64,000 nt of DNA from Penelope pileata (GCA_013396635.1 WBMW01003950.1:2209308-2273307), one strand, 5' to 3'; positions 36,901-51,114 are shown, numbered from the stretch's first letter. Numbers and translations: made by a program. Notes: generated by a model not told the origin, from the letters alone.

Positions 36901-39900
36901 CCTTTTCCAAAGCTCTGATCAGTGCCCTGGAAGCAGCAGGCACTTCTATCCGTCCAGCTTGCTTCCTGTCAGTGGCTGACGCTTGAAGTTTCAGAAGGAC
37001 TCTTCCTGCTCAGCACGGCTGAGACAGATACAGTGGGCCTGGGCCTCCTCCGGCCTGGTCCCTGCTCTGCTGGCTTTCTTCTGGGTGCTCCTGGGCATTG
37101 CAACTGCTCTTCCCCTCACCAGGCCTCCTCGCCTGGTTCTACCCTTTGGCACATCTGTCAGCATCGGCATCGCCTACAGCCACGGGTGGCCTGGGGCCCT
37201 GTGTGTCTGCAAGCACCAGGCACAGAAAAGCTGCTTCCAGCAGAGCATCCAGCAGCCCTTTCTCTTCCTCTCTGCTCCTGCCTCAGAAGTGAACAGAAAA
37301 AACAGCAGATCTTTTTTTCTCTGTCACTTGGACAGTTTAGAAAGAGCAGCTTTGGGGAGCCATCTTTTCTGTGGAGAAACGACTCCTTTTCCTCTTGCTC
37401 TTGGACATTTCCACGGATAAACCGAGATGGTTCTGGTTATTTCAATTAAGTGATATAGATTTTGTGTGCAGGCTGGTTGCTCAAGCTCACAACAGTGTAT
37501 GGGAGCTTTGTCCTCTGAAGTAGAGCATTGGCTTTACACCCTGTATTGACTTCACAAACACTGTTTCTGTCTCGAGCCCCACGTTTGCTTGCTCATCTGT
37601 TTCTGGTCAGCTGTGATGCTGCGTGCTCAGCAACTCAGGGCTGGTACCTCAGTTTGGTTTGGTGGGTGGCTCTCCCACAGCCTTGCTGTGTAGACTTCTT
37701 GTGCTGCAGATGGAGAACTTGTCTGAGACTCTCGTGAAAGCTGAGGCAGATCCCTGACAAAGTAACATTCATTGTGGCACTTGTCTGTAGCTGAGTGAGA
37801 CCAGGAAGGGGATCTCTCTCTGTTTCCATTGACCTAGTGGTGAAAATGCTGCCAGCCTACAGTCTTGCTGTTGTACATATTCCTGGGAGACCTTCCCTGG
37901 GGGAAAGCCTTAATGCATCTCCATATGGATGGCAGCTGTTGTCCTCAAGGCAAGCAGAGTGTTCCCTCTGATTTTATATCATGTACATATTCTGCCCAAC
38001 CTCTCTTCCTTCCTGCACACACTCCTGCCTACACAGCCCTATTCCCTAAGCATGTCCTGCCGAGCACCAGTCAGACTGAGCCTCTTCACCTGCCTGCTTC
38101 TTTCCTCAAAGGTAAAAACCCTGCTTCTGCTTCTGTCTGAGATGAAAATACCTGAGCGTTTACTGTAAGCTGTGTTCACAGAAAAAAAGAGGGCATACAA
38201 TAGCTTTCTGTTCTCACAGTCTCAGTTCTGTCACGGTATGCTGTCTTGTGCCATTGACTGTATCTCTGCAGAGAGTGCAACACCATGTGCTGTGGTGTAT
38301 CGTGCATTTACTTTGCAAAGATACTAATGACTATGAGAGCAAAACGAACCATGTCTTCCTCAGGAGGTAACACCCTTTTGTTCTGAGGAGCGGGTCGTAG
38401 CAGATGAGATGCATGTGCACTCGCCTTGTGTTCACTTCTCATTTCTTCGTTCCTGTTTTGTTACAGAAGCAAAGTTAGGAGTCACTCATACCAATTGGTT
38501 GTTGCCAATAGAACAAGTATTTTCTATTTTCAGGTTTCTTAAAAGAAGAAATGGGAATTACACTCTCCTTCTCTGTAGCTCACATCACAGTCTCTTGAGA
38601 AGTGGTGGCTTTCTTCCAGGTGATGCTCAAACTTAACATTAACAATAGCAATTTGTTATCGATAACTTAGAAGATGAGTGATTCAGCATCATAAAAAGGG
38701 CTTGGAGCTTATTGGGATTCTTGTTTCATTTTCTTTGTTGGGCTGTAAAGCAGTTGGGCAAACATTGTTTCATGGTTCTGATTCTATATTAGATTCTATG
38801 GCTCTGTATTTCACAGCTATGATAAAACCAGATACAGCAGTGATGGGACCCGTATAAGTACCTAGATAGGTGATAAAAATATTGTTGCAGAGTCCTTCAG
38901 GGTGTGCTTTGGGAGAGAAGACACTTAATCTGAAGAATAAGGGATTGTTAACTTTTACTGTATAGCATATGCAATACCAGAGTTTATTAGCCTATTGTTC
39001 AATACAGTAACTGATGTGCTGTTTAAGTATTTTTTTTTTTAAAATCCATGAGATGGAAAAAGTTCCCAGGCTTCCTGCCTCGGTTCTCTTATTTGCAGTA
39101 TGTGAATACAGGTGAAACCAAGTGGAAGTGCACTAAATTAGACACCAGTACAGAAACGTAGCACACAGGCGGAGCATGATTCACATCACTACTTGAAAAC
39201 ATTTGTGTTTTTTTTTTCCCCAGATCAGTGGAAGATTGACTCCCAGTTGAGGTACAGTAATGTGGCTGCATCCAGTGCTTGCAGTGCTGTGTGATCGCTG
39301 CTGTGGAGATCACATGAGAGATCTGGTGGCATTGGTGAGTGCTGCGCACTCTTCAGGCAGTCCGTAACTAACAGCCAATAAACCACTGTCGTGCTGGTAT
39401 CCAGAGCTGTCACCAACAGAAGGAACTGCACAAAGGATTAACGCAGCCCCTTGCTGTGTCCCCACAGGCTCCCAGTCAGGCTGCGCACTGCCAGGTGTGG
39501 TCACAGCTGTGGAGAGCAGTGCAAGGAACAAGCGGAAAGAGAGGATACGGAAAGGAGAGAAGGTGCCGCCACCGGGGTGATTCAGCAGGGCAGATTCAGC
39601 TGTCTCACAGAGCCGTGCATTCATTGTTATACTCAGCCGTAATTAGTAGAAAGTATCACCAACTTTTTTCTTTGTCATCCAATACATTTTGTATTTTTGC
39701 ATTTATATTCAGCTTCTTTTTTAAGCTGAGCATGAGGTGACAGGTTTAGCCCCTGGCTGCTTCCAGCACGCTGGCAGGGGAGAGTGCCACTTCTTTACCT
39801 TTCTGCAGTTTGAGGGGAAAGCAGTCATCCTTTATACAAAATCTGCATCCGTGGCAGCTTTTAAAGACTTCCTTGCCTGATATCTGAATTTAGTTTTAAA

Positions 39901-42900
39901 AAATTTTGAAGTGCTGTCTCTTTCTGCATAAAATTGCGGGAGCTTCAAACAGTTTGCTGACAGCATCTAGACAGCCCCAGCTGAAATAGCTTAAGATGGT
40001 TACAGCTTCTCTTGGCAAGTGGGGGAGATTTGGAGCAAAATCCTCCAGCGATGAAGACAGTTACATTAAAGTCCCTTTCCGCAGCTGATCTCCACACGTC
40101 TTTAGGCATGATGGCCACTCACCATGTTTTTCCCACCTGGCACTAAACATCCATTGCCAATGTGCGGATCCATCTGCAGGAGCCGTCTGTCCCTCTGTGT
40201 TCCCTCAGTGCTGGATGTTGCTCAGCCAAGGGATGGTCTGTGCTCCGCAGCAGCGCTTGCATGGGGCTGGTGGTTGTCTCTCAGCGCTTTGTGTGAGTTT
40301 GCAAAGCCAAAATGGCTATTTCACCCATTTCAGTGTCTGACATCAATCTGTCCCTGCTCCATGACTCCAGAGCACTGGAGGAGCACAGTGCACTTATGCT
40401 TTGTTCAGGCTGCACATGACAAGCAGTGAGATGCATTTTAATTATTTTCATCTGGGTATGTGCAGCATAGAGGAACACTGTATCGATTTTTCTGTTTATT
40501 TTCCCATCTCTGAATGAAAAAATGTTTTTTGCCCAGCAGCTAGAGGCTCATAACCTCAGGCTCACCGATATTTGTCTTTGCAATTGGCTCTTCTCTCCAG
40601 TTTTCTCTTATCTGTTGTATACTGTGGGGATCTACCTTTCTTCTACGTGGGATTCAGAGGCATAAAATTAAGATACATGCTGGCACAGCCCTCGTTTGCT
40701 GTGATCTGAAAGGAGAAAGCTCCTAGTGGATGACAGCCCCTGTGACAATGACGTGTGACGAGAGCCTAAATGCCCTTGAGATACAAACCCTGGCAAATGA
40801 TGGTGTCTGTGTGAATGGTCTGCTGCAACGCCAGCACCAGCCTTTGTGGCACCTCTGTCCATTACTGCCCAATTTCTACTGGAATAAGCAGAGTATACCA
40901 AGATAGCAGATCTGAGCTTTTGGAGGTAGCTTTTGGATACAAAGCTCCACATATCAGAAAAAAACAAGGCTACAGACTATGAAGAACAAGAAACTGACTA
41001 TGTCCGTTTAAGTGTCTGCTGGTGGTAGATGCTGTGGTCCTTCTCCATGTCCCCATCGTTGCAGTGACTCAGCTCCATGTGCGTGTACAGGCAGTGGGTA
41101 TTGAACGAGCATTGCAGGGTCATGACAAGTTTTTTGTCTCCTTTTTAAAAATAATGCAAGCAACATCTTAATACCGGGCGTCTAAGGAAATGGAAACTCC
41201 TTTCTCATAACTGGGTCACTCCCAAAATATTGTCTGTACAGGTCCACATTTTAGGAACTGTGTTCTTCCCCTGTCTCTCTTCATTACCTCTCGCAGGTGG
41301 AACCCAGATAGGCAGCCTCACGAAACACATGAAGGTGTTAGTGCACACACTGGCTATCACCAAACACCCTGAGGCCCTCACACAAGCTCCAGCAGCCTTG
41401 CTGCAGCTGTTCCTTTAAAGCTGGAGGAAAGGAGCACCTGCAGCCTCTCAGGGCACCTTAATGAGGGCTGCTGGGGGGCTGATGCTTGTTTTCTTCTCGC
41501 TCAGTCACTTCTTTTCCTCCCAGCATTCCTCTGTGTGGAAGTTTGCTGGGAGATCTTTGGGAAGCCCTTTAGCCCTGTTAGAAGGTAAAGATTTGTCAAG
41601 CTCCAAATCCTGCCCTGGTCCTCTGCTTTATTTTCCTTCACCCTACACGCACTGTGATGTCCCTGGTATGAAGGTGGGCTCCTTCCCTTTCTCCCCTCCT
41701 TGCTGGCAGCCCTGCACGCAGGCGTTCCCCTGTACAGCTGTGCTGGTGCCACCACAGGGGAAATCTCTGGGCTCAGAGAAGATGGTGCAGCACCGGCTTT
41801 CCCTGCCAAGCCCCAAAGCTTGCCAGCTGCTGGTGGAAACTAGGTCTTGGTTTGCTTTTCCCCTCTTTCTGCCAAGTCAACATATTGGGGGAACTTTGTG
41901 ATATTTTAGTAGTTAAACATCATGTGCGTGCTGTGAGGAAAATCCTATGCTGAAATGATACAGATGAGTGTGTAAGGCATGTCTTCTTTTATATCACCTT
42001 CTAAATGTTTTATTTTATTTTTTTTAAAGATCTATGGAACTAGAGGATAAACAAGGAAGAGGGACAAGCTGAGAAGAAACGGCAGAAACTCTTCAAGTTG
42101 GTGGCTATTGGAGCAGAAGGCACAAAGGTAGAATAACATCTATGTGGTTACGAATCCTTCACCCACTCGGATTGGCTGTAGAGTTGCTGTTGGCCGAGGC
42201 TGTGCTGCTGTCCAAATGCTGTCATTTGACCCTCACTTTCCAAGGGTGGAAAGGGACATCATAGAACTCCAGATCAGGGAGATGGGAGTTTGAGTAAGGC
42301 AGACTTCAGCAGTCAAATGGCATGGCTCCAGGCAAGTGAGAGAGGATGTACCAAGTGTCACTGCCTCTCTGAGACCAGCCCAACTTCACCACCACCTCAC
42401 GTATAAATACATGAAAAAGAGTGAACTTTGGGTTTCTTTGCTGAAACAACTACCTGCTTAGTGTTTAAAACTGTGGTTTCATTTCCAAAGTATTTTATGG
42501 AAGCATCATAACTGTTAGCACTCCATGAATCAAAGTTGTCAGCTTTTCCACTTTTGTCATGAGCCTGGTGGTTCTTGCTGTGTGTTTTAGCTTCTTGTGG
42601 CTAGCTGAAGCTTTATTGCAAATTTTTCCAGTTCAGAACTGGCTATCATTTCCTGTTCTTTTTAACAACAGAGGAATACATGCCAAGGCAGGCAGCCTTG
42701 CCATGCAGCTCCTCACTTGTAGTAACTGAGAGTGCTGTCAGTATGGTCGCTGACTCTCTGTGTTTTGAGGTGGACTGCAGTGAGGCTCTGCTTTATGCCT
42801 TTTTCCTGGCAGCTTTGGGGAGGTGGGGGATTGGGAATACAAAGGGGGAAGCTATCATGAAAAGGCAAAAAAAATGAAACCAAACAAGCTCAATCAACCA

Positions 42901-45239
42901 AACAAAACCCACAACCTTTTCTCTAGTAGTTGTTGAATAAAAGCCTTAAATACTTACGTGGAATTTTTCCTATTGTTGTTATTATTTCAGCTTTTAGTTG
43001 GCCATGGGAACATTTCCAAGGAAACCAATACTCTGGGAAGCCTTTTGTTTTCCAGAAAGGCTGTTAGTCGAAAGCAATTAACATAAAAACATTAAAATTG
43101 ACTAACTTCATAGACAGAAGAATGGAGGAAGGAAATGTGTGTGCGCAGGAGGGAATACGGCAGGGCAGGGCAATGTAAGAGGCAGAAGGGAGATGTTACA
43201 AGGACTCAGGTCAGCATGTGGATGGGCGCAGAGGGATTGCTGAGGATGGTCAGGACAGGGAGGGGTACGTGTGCAGGGGATACAGGGGCAGGGAGGATGG
43301 CTGGGGCCTACCCTAACCTTTAGGGGTAAGACAAGCCAAGGGGACAGACTGGAGAGGAGAGGCATGGGACAGTGGGGCAATGAGGAGTCCCAGGAATGAG
43401 GGCAGAGATGCCTAGGTGTCTCTCTGTTCTTCAGGACAGGTATGAGTTTTGTATGCATGTTTTGACAATTCTGAGTGCCTGTTGTCAGCCGTTGTGAAAA
43501 GGTGCAGCTTTCTGCAGCGGTTTCAAGATCAGGCTTGTGTTCTGGCAGCCTGGGACAATACTCCTGAGTCATCTTGTCTCTCACCACAAACACTGGGTGA
43601 GGGCACTGGCAGCCGCACCATGCCTCATCTAACATAAAAACACCAACACTGCAACTTTTCTCCACCATTTCTGCAGTGGGTTTTGTATCAGTTTATTTCA
43701 GTCTCAACTGAGGGAGCAGAGGGTCCCTAGATATTGAGGTACTGTCTGATTTTGTGAAAATGGAAGCTGACCAGAATGTTTCTAGATCTTTTGAGGAAGA
43801 TCTGTGCCTTTTGAGAAAGAGCACAAGTATTTTGAAGTCGAAATTGAACCATATGCAGCCTGAACTAAGGCACTTTCTTTTGCAGGGGAGGCAGCAGCTG
43901 AAAGTTTACAGAACATCTCTTTAGCCCTTCAACCTTTTTATTATTCTTTCCTGCTCTAATTTCTTACCCTGCTCATGTCCACACGTTGCTTTTAGCCAGT
44001 CAGAAACATGGAATGGAGCTCAGTTGTGCTCCTGGGTGTCTCAGGAGGGACCCAGAGGTGATGTTGCAGGTAGGAGGCCTGTGGAAAGGAGAAGTAACAG
44101 TAAATACTAGGAGAGCTGGGGTTGCAGCAGATGGAGAGATGAACTGGAGTTACAGAGGAGGAAGGAAGGGATGTGGAATTTGATTAGAAAATCATGAACC
44201 AGCCAGAGTTTGGTTTCAGCAATGCTCAGAAGAATGTATCTGCATCCCAGGAGCATGCTTGAAATAGAAGTACACAAAGACCTTTGCTTGCATAGAAGTC
44301 TGAAATAGGAGAGCTTGTTCCATAGTGGACAATGGTCCTGAACTCTACAAAAACAACAACAGATAAATGGGAAAGAAGCATTACATGAAAGACAAAAGAA
44401 GAGGAAATTGCAGGGCAAGTAGATGGGGAACTGACTGAAAATATACAAAGACTTGGGAGCACAGCATACAGATAAACAGTCCCTGTCAACCTTTCTACTG
44501 CCAACTGTCCTACTCCTGCTGTAGGAGGCTTCCCAGGTTTTTATGGCAGTGTTTGTGTTGGTGTTTTCCTGCAAGTCTTCCAACCTATTCAGAGTGCAGC
44601 CTAAATTTTTAATAGATCATTGGTAACCTGCACCACAGGGTCCCCCCACTTCCATTCTTCTGTCTTGTTTCAATTAAAATTTGATCTTGAAACAAGATGT
44701 GGCAGACAGGATGAGTTTCTATAAATAGGTTATAAAATGTCATCTTAACAGGAATGTATGTGACCCAGTTCAAATACCATTATGAAGAAAAGGTGTTAAG
44801 CACAGCCCCATTAGACACAGGAATGTCTCCATGTAACTTGCTCTATTCTTTGGCAGATATTTATTTTGGCAGGTTTCAGCAAACGCTAATGTTTTCTGTT
44901 TTGGTGCCCAGTAAATGGATTTTGCTAATAGCTTCTGCTGATTTCACTTCGAATTGTCATTGGATTTGCTGCACACACAATGCTTACTTTTACTAGGTTT
45001 TTTAACAATTTTTAAAGGGTTTAATTTATGTAATCTATTGCCTGATACAAGATTTTGTTTGCTTAACTGAATCCTCATTTAAAATATGTAATTTTTGAGG
45101 ATATGCTATTCCGTAGTGACCATATGATTTATCTGAGAAACCCTTTTGAATATTGTAGAGGTTGTGACGGAGGGGTTTGAGAGCCATGTAGGATGTCTAA
45201 CTTCCACTTGCGTTTATGTAACACAGTATTTAAGTTGTC
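30938..45239. other. Non-coding DNA, no gene recognised
   Basis: Fourteen kilobases without a supportable gene. GC-richer patches at about 31190-31700, 33030-33300, 36920-37300 and 43140-43560 yield the longest frames (up to 203 codons, minus strand 32955-33566), which lack any recognisable domain. A 14-base T run is at 35047-35060. A short frame at 34105-34287 is unremarkable. AT-rich sequence at about 44750-45120 looks unusually free of repeats. No CR1 or LTR was recognised. Confidence 0.55.
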
Positions 45240-45295
45240 TCAGCCTCCCAAGGTTACCTGTGTAAGTAGCAGAGGAGCCAGCATTCAGTTTTAGT
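45240..45295 (-). mobile_element. Possible MIR-type SINE remnant
   Basis: The stretch around CCCAAGGTTACCTGTGTAAG and TAGCAGAGGAGCCAGCATTC resembles the antisense of the MIR core (CCCAAGGTCACACAGCTAGT, AAGTGGCAGAGCCAGGATTC). It is short and very diverged, so this is tentative. MIR copies are known in bird genomes as ancient relics. Confidence 0.4.
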
Positions 45296-48200
45296 CATTC
45301 AATCTCTTTTAAACACAAGATGCTCTCAAACAGCTGGTTACATAAGCAGAGGTTTGGCAAAGCTCTGTTTCTCATTACTCGACTCTCTGCACTGCAGATT
45401 TCCTCATGGTTTTTGCCATGCTTTCTTAGGGGCTGCATGTATCACTCTTACTGCTGAAGTTCTCCAGCAGCATGCACATTTTCAGAAAAATATATATTAA
45501 AAGTGTAAATGTATTTTCATTACTAAAATAAACCTGAAGTTAATATTGGCTCAAATAAGAGGCCAGCGTGCGTTTTCTCAGTATGCTCACGTGAGCTTAA
45601 ATAAATGAAACATAGACTTTTCAACATTATCCAAATTCCCCGAGCTTGACACGTTATTGCTATAGATAGCAAGCAGTCAGAGCCAACTGCCATTTAAAGA
45701 CCAGTAACAACAGTACTGTGTTTCTGTCTCATGTTAGAATAAACTCCTCCTTATCTGTTTTGTGAAGCTATTGAAATCTTTACAATGTACTGCCGTGCTA
45801 GCTGCTTGCGTACAAGCTGCAGAACTTCTCAAATACTTTGAAACCTGTGCTATATCTGTGTGAAAGCCAAGTATTTATATTACATCAAGGTTAAGAAGCA
45901 ATACATTCACCAGCCATAAATGCAGAATGCAGACCTCAACTTGAGAAGTTGATTGGTGGACTTAGACATAACACTTACCCTAGTGGACGTTGTGAGTTTA
46001 AATATCCTGGGCTGCTTCTAGCATGAGAAATCAGAGCTTCTAGTACCAAATAAAATACAAAGGTGTCTCAAGCCACAGATAGAGCAATTTTGTTAAGGTT
46101 TTGGGACGGTCAAGTCTGGCAAAGCTGACACTTCAGCTCATTGACATTGCTGTTGCAATTAACCCTGCTATCCGGTGAGTGGATCTTAAAATGGGTTTTA
46201 AAACATGTAAGCCTGAGTACCAGGGTACACGAAAATGAGGTAAGGGGTCGTGGTTCTGAAGGTGGAAAGGAGCAATCCTTTGGCTAAAAGCACACATTGT
46301 TTCTGCCTCATCATGGTTCTTCCTGGTGACAGAGGCGGACTGTTAGCTCAGTGAGGTGTGACATTGCCAGGACTCGAGGAGACCCACAGCCTTCTGGATG
46401 GCCCTGTGCCCTCTGCACACCTGGAGTGCTCCACTTAGCCAGGTGCAGCATGATGCCAAGCAGAGATGGCCCATTCACAGAGCTACCACATGTGTGAAAC
46501 AATGAGATACGTGCCATACAAAAGTAAGTGTCTCTGTGAACCTTCAAGACGGCATTTAGATTTAAAAGCAGCAAATAAAACCAAACGGAGACCAGTCAAC
46601 ACCTTTTGCAACGAAAACTCAAAGCATGTGTGTGCAAGGCAGGACTCTGAGTAGGTGTGCTGAGTGAAACACCATCTAGGCAGGTCTATCTGCAAGTGGA
46701 GAAAGAACAAGGGTCTGTTAAAGGCTGGGCTGCACTAGTACAGCATTATGTAAGGCACTTTCTTTTGCAAGAGGAGGGGTGATTGCTGAATTTCCTAGAT
46801 TTGTCTCTCTCTCTGTGTCCCCTTTCAAGGCCTTTTTGATATTTCTCCAGATAGTCTTGGCCTTTGTAAGAATCTGGTTAGGGAATAGAAAACATATTGT
46901 TTAACGTGGGTGACCAATCACACAGCATACTTGAAACCTGATCAAAAAGTACTTTGAGGTATTGGTAGTGCTCAGCAACCCATAGGCAAAAATTGTTTTC
47001 ATTGAACCTCTTCACTACATGGCTATAAGAAAAGCCTGTAAAAAAATGTTACCCATTTGTGGTCAGAAGAAGCATTGAAGTACAATAAATTACTCTTACC
47101 CAACACTTGAGTTACTGTAGCTGGCATTGAACTTGCTTTAACTCCAGAATTGAGCTGCACATAAAATCTTCAGCAAAGATTCAAAGCAATTGTGCAATAC
47201 TGGGTTTTCAGTTCCTCATGTCTTGCTGACAATCAGAGACTTGCGATGCTTACCAAGAAGTGCATTCTATCAAGGCAGCACAAAATTTAAGCAGCTCCTA
47301 ACTGTGGAAGCCAGCATAGCAGCTGAGCTATTTGGGATGAGAGCACCATGACACAACAGCAGTTCCAGCAGAGTTTGGCTCAGAGGTCGTGTGGGAAGCC
47401 TTTCCACTGCCAGACCAGTAATGAAAAAGAGAGAGGGGCTGATGGTGACAGGAGCTCCAAGCCCTGACTCACTGCTCACGGTGGCCAAAGGAGGCCTCAA
47501 GTCCAAGGGCAGCAGCGGCAGAAGGGAAGTGACTGCTGAAGCTGAGCTGTGTGGACTCGCCTTCCCCTGCTCCCCATTAAGAAGAGCTGTGCTTTTCTTC
47601 TGAGATGTGCCTTCTCACAGAGCATTCAACATCTGGAGCATCGCCTCCTGCATCCTAATCAAATGGCACTGTCATGGTACAGCCTGTTAGGAGCAACTTA
47701 AGCATGTGGTCAAGCCAGCTGGTGGGCTGTTTGCCTTGGGCCTGGTGGAGACAGGCCTCCCTCTGATTTCATTCAGAATAAAATGATTAATTGTAATTAA
47801 ATGTGCAGACCAGCAAGAAAGCAAAGGAGCCTTTACTGAAAGAGTGTGAATCCTTGTTTTTCTTTTTCCTTTAGATAAATGCATTTGACACATTGACTTT
47901 TTCTCCCAGTGGAGCAAAGTACCATAAGGTAAAAGATGGCAGTGAACACATTAAAAAGATGGAAAAAAATTAAGAATATAGGAAAAAAACAGTCGAGGAA
48001 GAATTTAACATCAAAACTGAGGTGGCCTTCGCTTCAGGGCATAAATCTTTCAGCTGGCCACTTTGCAGGCAGCTTCCTGTGACAGAGGAGAGCTGCCTGC
48101 TTCCTCCTGCAGTGGGGTCAGCTGGACGCGGGACCTTGGCTGAGCCCACAGTGGAAATAATGTGTCAGCCACAGCACGGCTTCCCAGTCTGGGTCATAAT

Positions 48201-51003
48201 TTTCCCCAAATGCGCTACAGAAGTGAGATCTCGCCTCTTCCTGTTGTCGGAGCCTGTGCTGGTTTATCAAGAAACACCAGCAAGCTGCACAGGTACTTGG
48301 GCCATGAACTCAAATAAGGAGTTTAATTTTGCATTGCACTGAGGGCCTGCAATTCTCACCCGGTTCTTGGTGTCCAGGGCCACCGCTGGAGAGGGTGGGA
48401 GGACTGTCGGCAGCAGGCCTAAACCTGTGCCAAATGGATGGAGCCACCTGTGTCTGTGTCACCGTGCCCACGTCCAAGCCAAACTTCCTGGAGTTCCCGC
48501 TTGTGGAGGAATGTCACTGTGCGTCACCGCCTGGAGCGGAAATCGGATAATGCTGCTGAAAGAGAGCACAGGCCGCGGCCGGCCCAGCTGTAGGCATTGC
48601 TCCTGTGAGCTCATGACAGCATATGGCTCTTTCCTGGGGTTGACAGCAGGAGAGAAACAGGGAAGTGGGAGGGAGGGGGGAACCTTTCCCAGGAAATCAG
48701 TATGTCTGAGCCAAGCATCTGTGTATCCTGGGAAGCCTGGACAGATGCACTGCGCTGCTGGTGCAGCCCTGGAGCTCCCCAGCTGCTTGGCTCAGGGTGC
48801 CTTTGGCAGACAGGCCTCCCTGAATCTCCTGCGTGACTCAGAAAGTTTTCTTTGCTTTTTCCCCACCATCAAACAACCACCAATGCCCCGAACCGCTTGC
48901 TCCTTTCTCACACACCAGCTACACTGTGCTCCACCAAAGTTTGGCCACCAAGAAAAAAGATGAAGATACAATGGTCCATATCCAATGATTCATTTCTACA
49001 GGAAGACGCTGCAGGTCAGATGATGATCGTATTTCTTTCTTCTTTCTACGTTTCTCCCTCTGGCTCCACATGCATTTCCTGTGTCATGAAGCTCACTTCC
49101 CTGCAATTTTAGGCAGCCTCAGTCACTCAGCACAGAGCTGGGGCTGCACTGTGGTGAGACCGCTCTTCTGGCTCCTGCCTAAACCAGTGTATAGGTAGGG
49201 GTAGATAATGGTAGGGCTTGTTGAGGGAGCTGATAAGTCTTTTCATCTAAGATCATCACTGTGGCAAGTGTGAAAATATTGTGTTAATGAGCTGTGCTGG
49301 CTCTGGGCTGGAGGGAGAAGATTTTGCAGTTCTTCTGCCAACACCCCGTTCACCAAGTGTGGCTCGCTGAAAGATAACTTTCAAGGTGGATGAATGGAGG
49401 TGGATGTTTTCAAGGTGGATGAATGGAGATGCTGCTGCCTTCCTCCTTCTTCTAAAGCTCAGTAGCTGGCTGATTTCTTTTTTAACTTGAGTGTTCAGAA
49501 AAACATTGTTGAACTGTGATGTCTCCAGAGGTTTGTGGTAAGAAAACAATGTTAATTTGCCCAGTCTAGAAGCAGAAAGTTGAAAAACAGAGTAAAATAC
49601 ACTGTGTTCTTTGTTCTGAATACCTGGAATGAGTGCCCTTGTTGGAAATGAGTGCCATAAATGACTTTAATGATTTTTTCCCCTCTTATTTATGGAGTAG
49701 TGCAGTATTGCTGCCATAGCACTCACCATCCCACTGCACAGCACAGTCCACCTATTTTAACAATTTAATGAGCAATGACTCTAATTACTGTTGATATACC
49801 GCTGGGTGTGCACCCATGCTTTATTTCATTTTCCAAAGGTGGTTGTGTCATATCAGCTTTTAGAAAAGTTCGGGTTAGCTGCCTGTGTCGTGGAAAAATA
49901 AGGCTCAATTAACAGAGGATGTGAGAAGCCAAAGCAGACACTAGAAATGTGTAAAACAGTTAAGTTGGTGCAGATTAGTACGTATGAAGGGGTGTGTAAA
50001 TCTGAACGTTCGACGTGATTCATTTTTTTATCAAGAGGGAAGTCACCATTACTACATTCCTACTTGGAGATCCCTGCCCACAGAGGTAGTTCCTTCAACA
50101 TCCCACTCAACTCAAAATCTCAAATATAGTTAAGATTGAGGCCTGCTTTTGCCTCTTTACTGAGGCAAATATGGAAGAAACAGTGATGAGAGAGAAAAGT
50201 GGAACTTTTAAAAAGTGTACCCATCAGCAAAACCTGCTGCTACGTAGACACACGGCCAGGAGGTGCTGAGGCTGCTGGGCATCGTGTCTGCTGTTTCCTT
50301 CTCCTGGGTCTGTGCTCAGCAGCTGCTCGATGGCTCGGCGCCACAAGTTCTTGCCTCTGTACTGCTCATTCCGCTTGTTTTGTGGCTGCTACCAGGCTGA
50401 CGTGAGCAGCTGCCATAGACATATTGAAGACAAAGCAGCAGGTGAAAAGCTGTAGTTATTTAAATTAGCCATTGAGGTGCATCTAGTAACTCAGTTATGC
50501 AGAAAGCATGAATTATCATGTTCTTACCCTGTCATTTGAAGACAAACGTCTTACAGCACAAACCCCGTCATTATGAGTACGTATAAGAAAGAGGTTTTTT
50601 ACAACCATCATAAGGCTTTTAGACTTGCGAAGAGGTGGGTCCAACTTGTGGTCAAATCCTGCAGACGATAGTCTTGCTGATCTCAGGATTTTCCAAAGAT
50701 TAAAATGCAGATGTCTGGATTTCTCAAAACCCCTTGAAACTTCAGAAACACCAGACGCATTTCACTCTTCCCCAGATACTCGAGATGGCCATAAACCACT
50801 TCAGCATCCTGGCAAGATTTCCTTTAATAGACAATCTATTGAATAGCTCTGAGTGGCTAATCAGCAACTGTATATTTTAGCAAATGAAATCAAAGTTTAT
50901 CCCTTAGCTTTTGCTTAACTACCATGAACTACTTACAAGGTGCACCCCCATATGTGTACATGTACAGTTGTTCTTCTAGTTGTGCTATTTTTATAAGAGT
51001 ATG
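45296..51003. other. Non-coding DNA, no gene recognised
   Basis: AT-rich unique sequence at 45300-46200. A GC-rich block at about 48060-48800 carries a 198-codon chance frame. A 29-base tandem duplication lies at 49381-49432. No repeat family or exon is recognised. Confidence 0.55.
49381..49432. repeat. 29-bp tandem duplication
   Basis: TCAAGGTGGATGAATGGAG starts at 49381 and again at 49410. The second unit is incomplete and differs at its end. A recent local duplication. Confidence 0.85.
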
Positions 51004-51114
51004 TGGTCTAGTGGGAGGGGTCCTTGCCCATGGCAGGGGGGTTGGAACAAGATGATCTCTAAGGTCCCTTCCAACCTGAACCATTCTATGATTCTATGAT
51101 TCTATGATTCTATG
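51004..51114 (+). mobile_element. CR1 LINE 3' tip with octamer tail
   Basis: Only the last 110 bases of CR1 are present: GGTCTAGTGGGAGGGGTCCT, GGGGGGTTGGAACAAGATGA and AAGGTCCCTTCCAACC. They are followed by four perfect ATTCTATG units at 51083-51114. It is strongly 5'-truncated and young-looking. Confidence 0.96.

Noticed and set aside
36922..37449. 175-codon frame, plus strand
   Set aside because: Two overlapping frames in different phases across the same GC-rich DNA indicate chance openness. No known protein is recognised.
42030..42130. AAAG followed by a short charged open stretch, resembling an exon
   Set aside because: Stops interrupt the frame and no known protein matches. It is likely chance.
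43108..43668. 186-codon frame, minus strand
   Set aside because: The Pro/Cys/Ser/Leu-rich translation comes from purine-biased DNA on the other strand. No domain is seen.
48367..48963. 198-codon frame, plus strand
   Set aside because: It lies in a GC-rich block with overlapping frames, has no domain or family resemblance, and shows no supporting gene structure.
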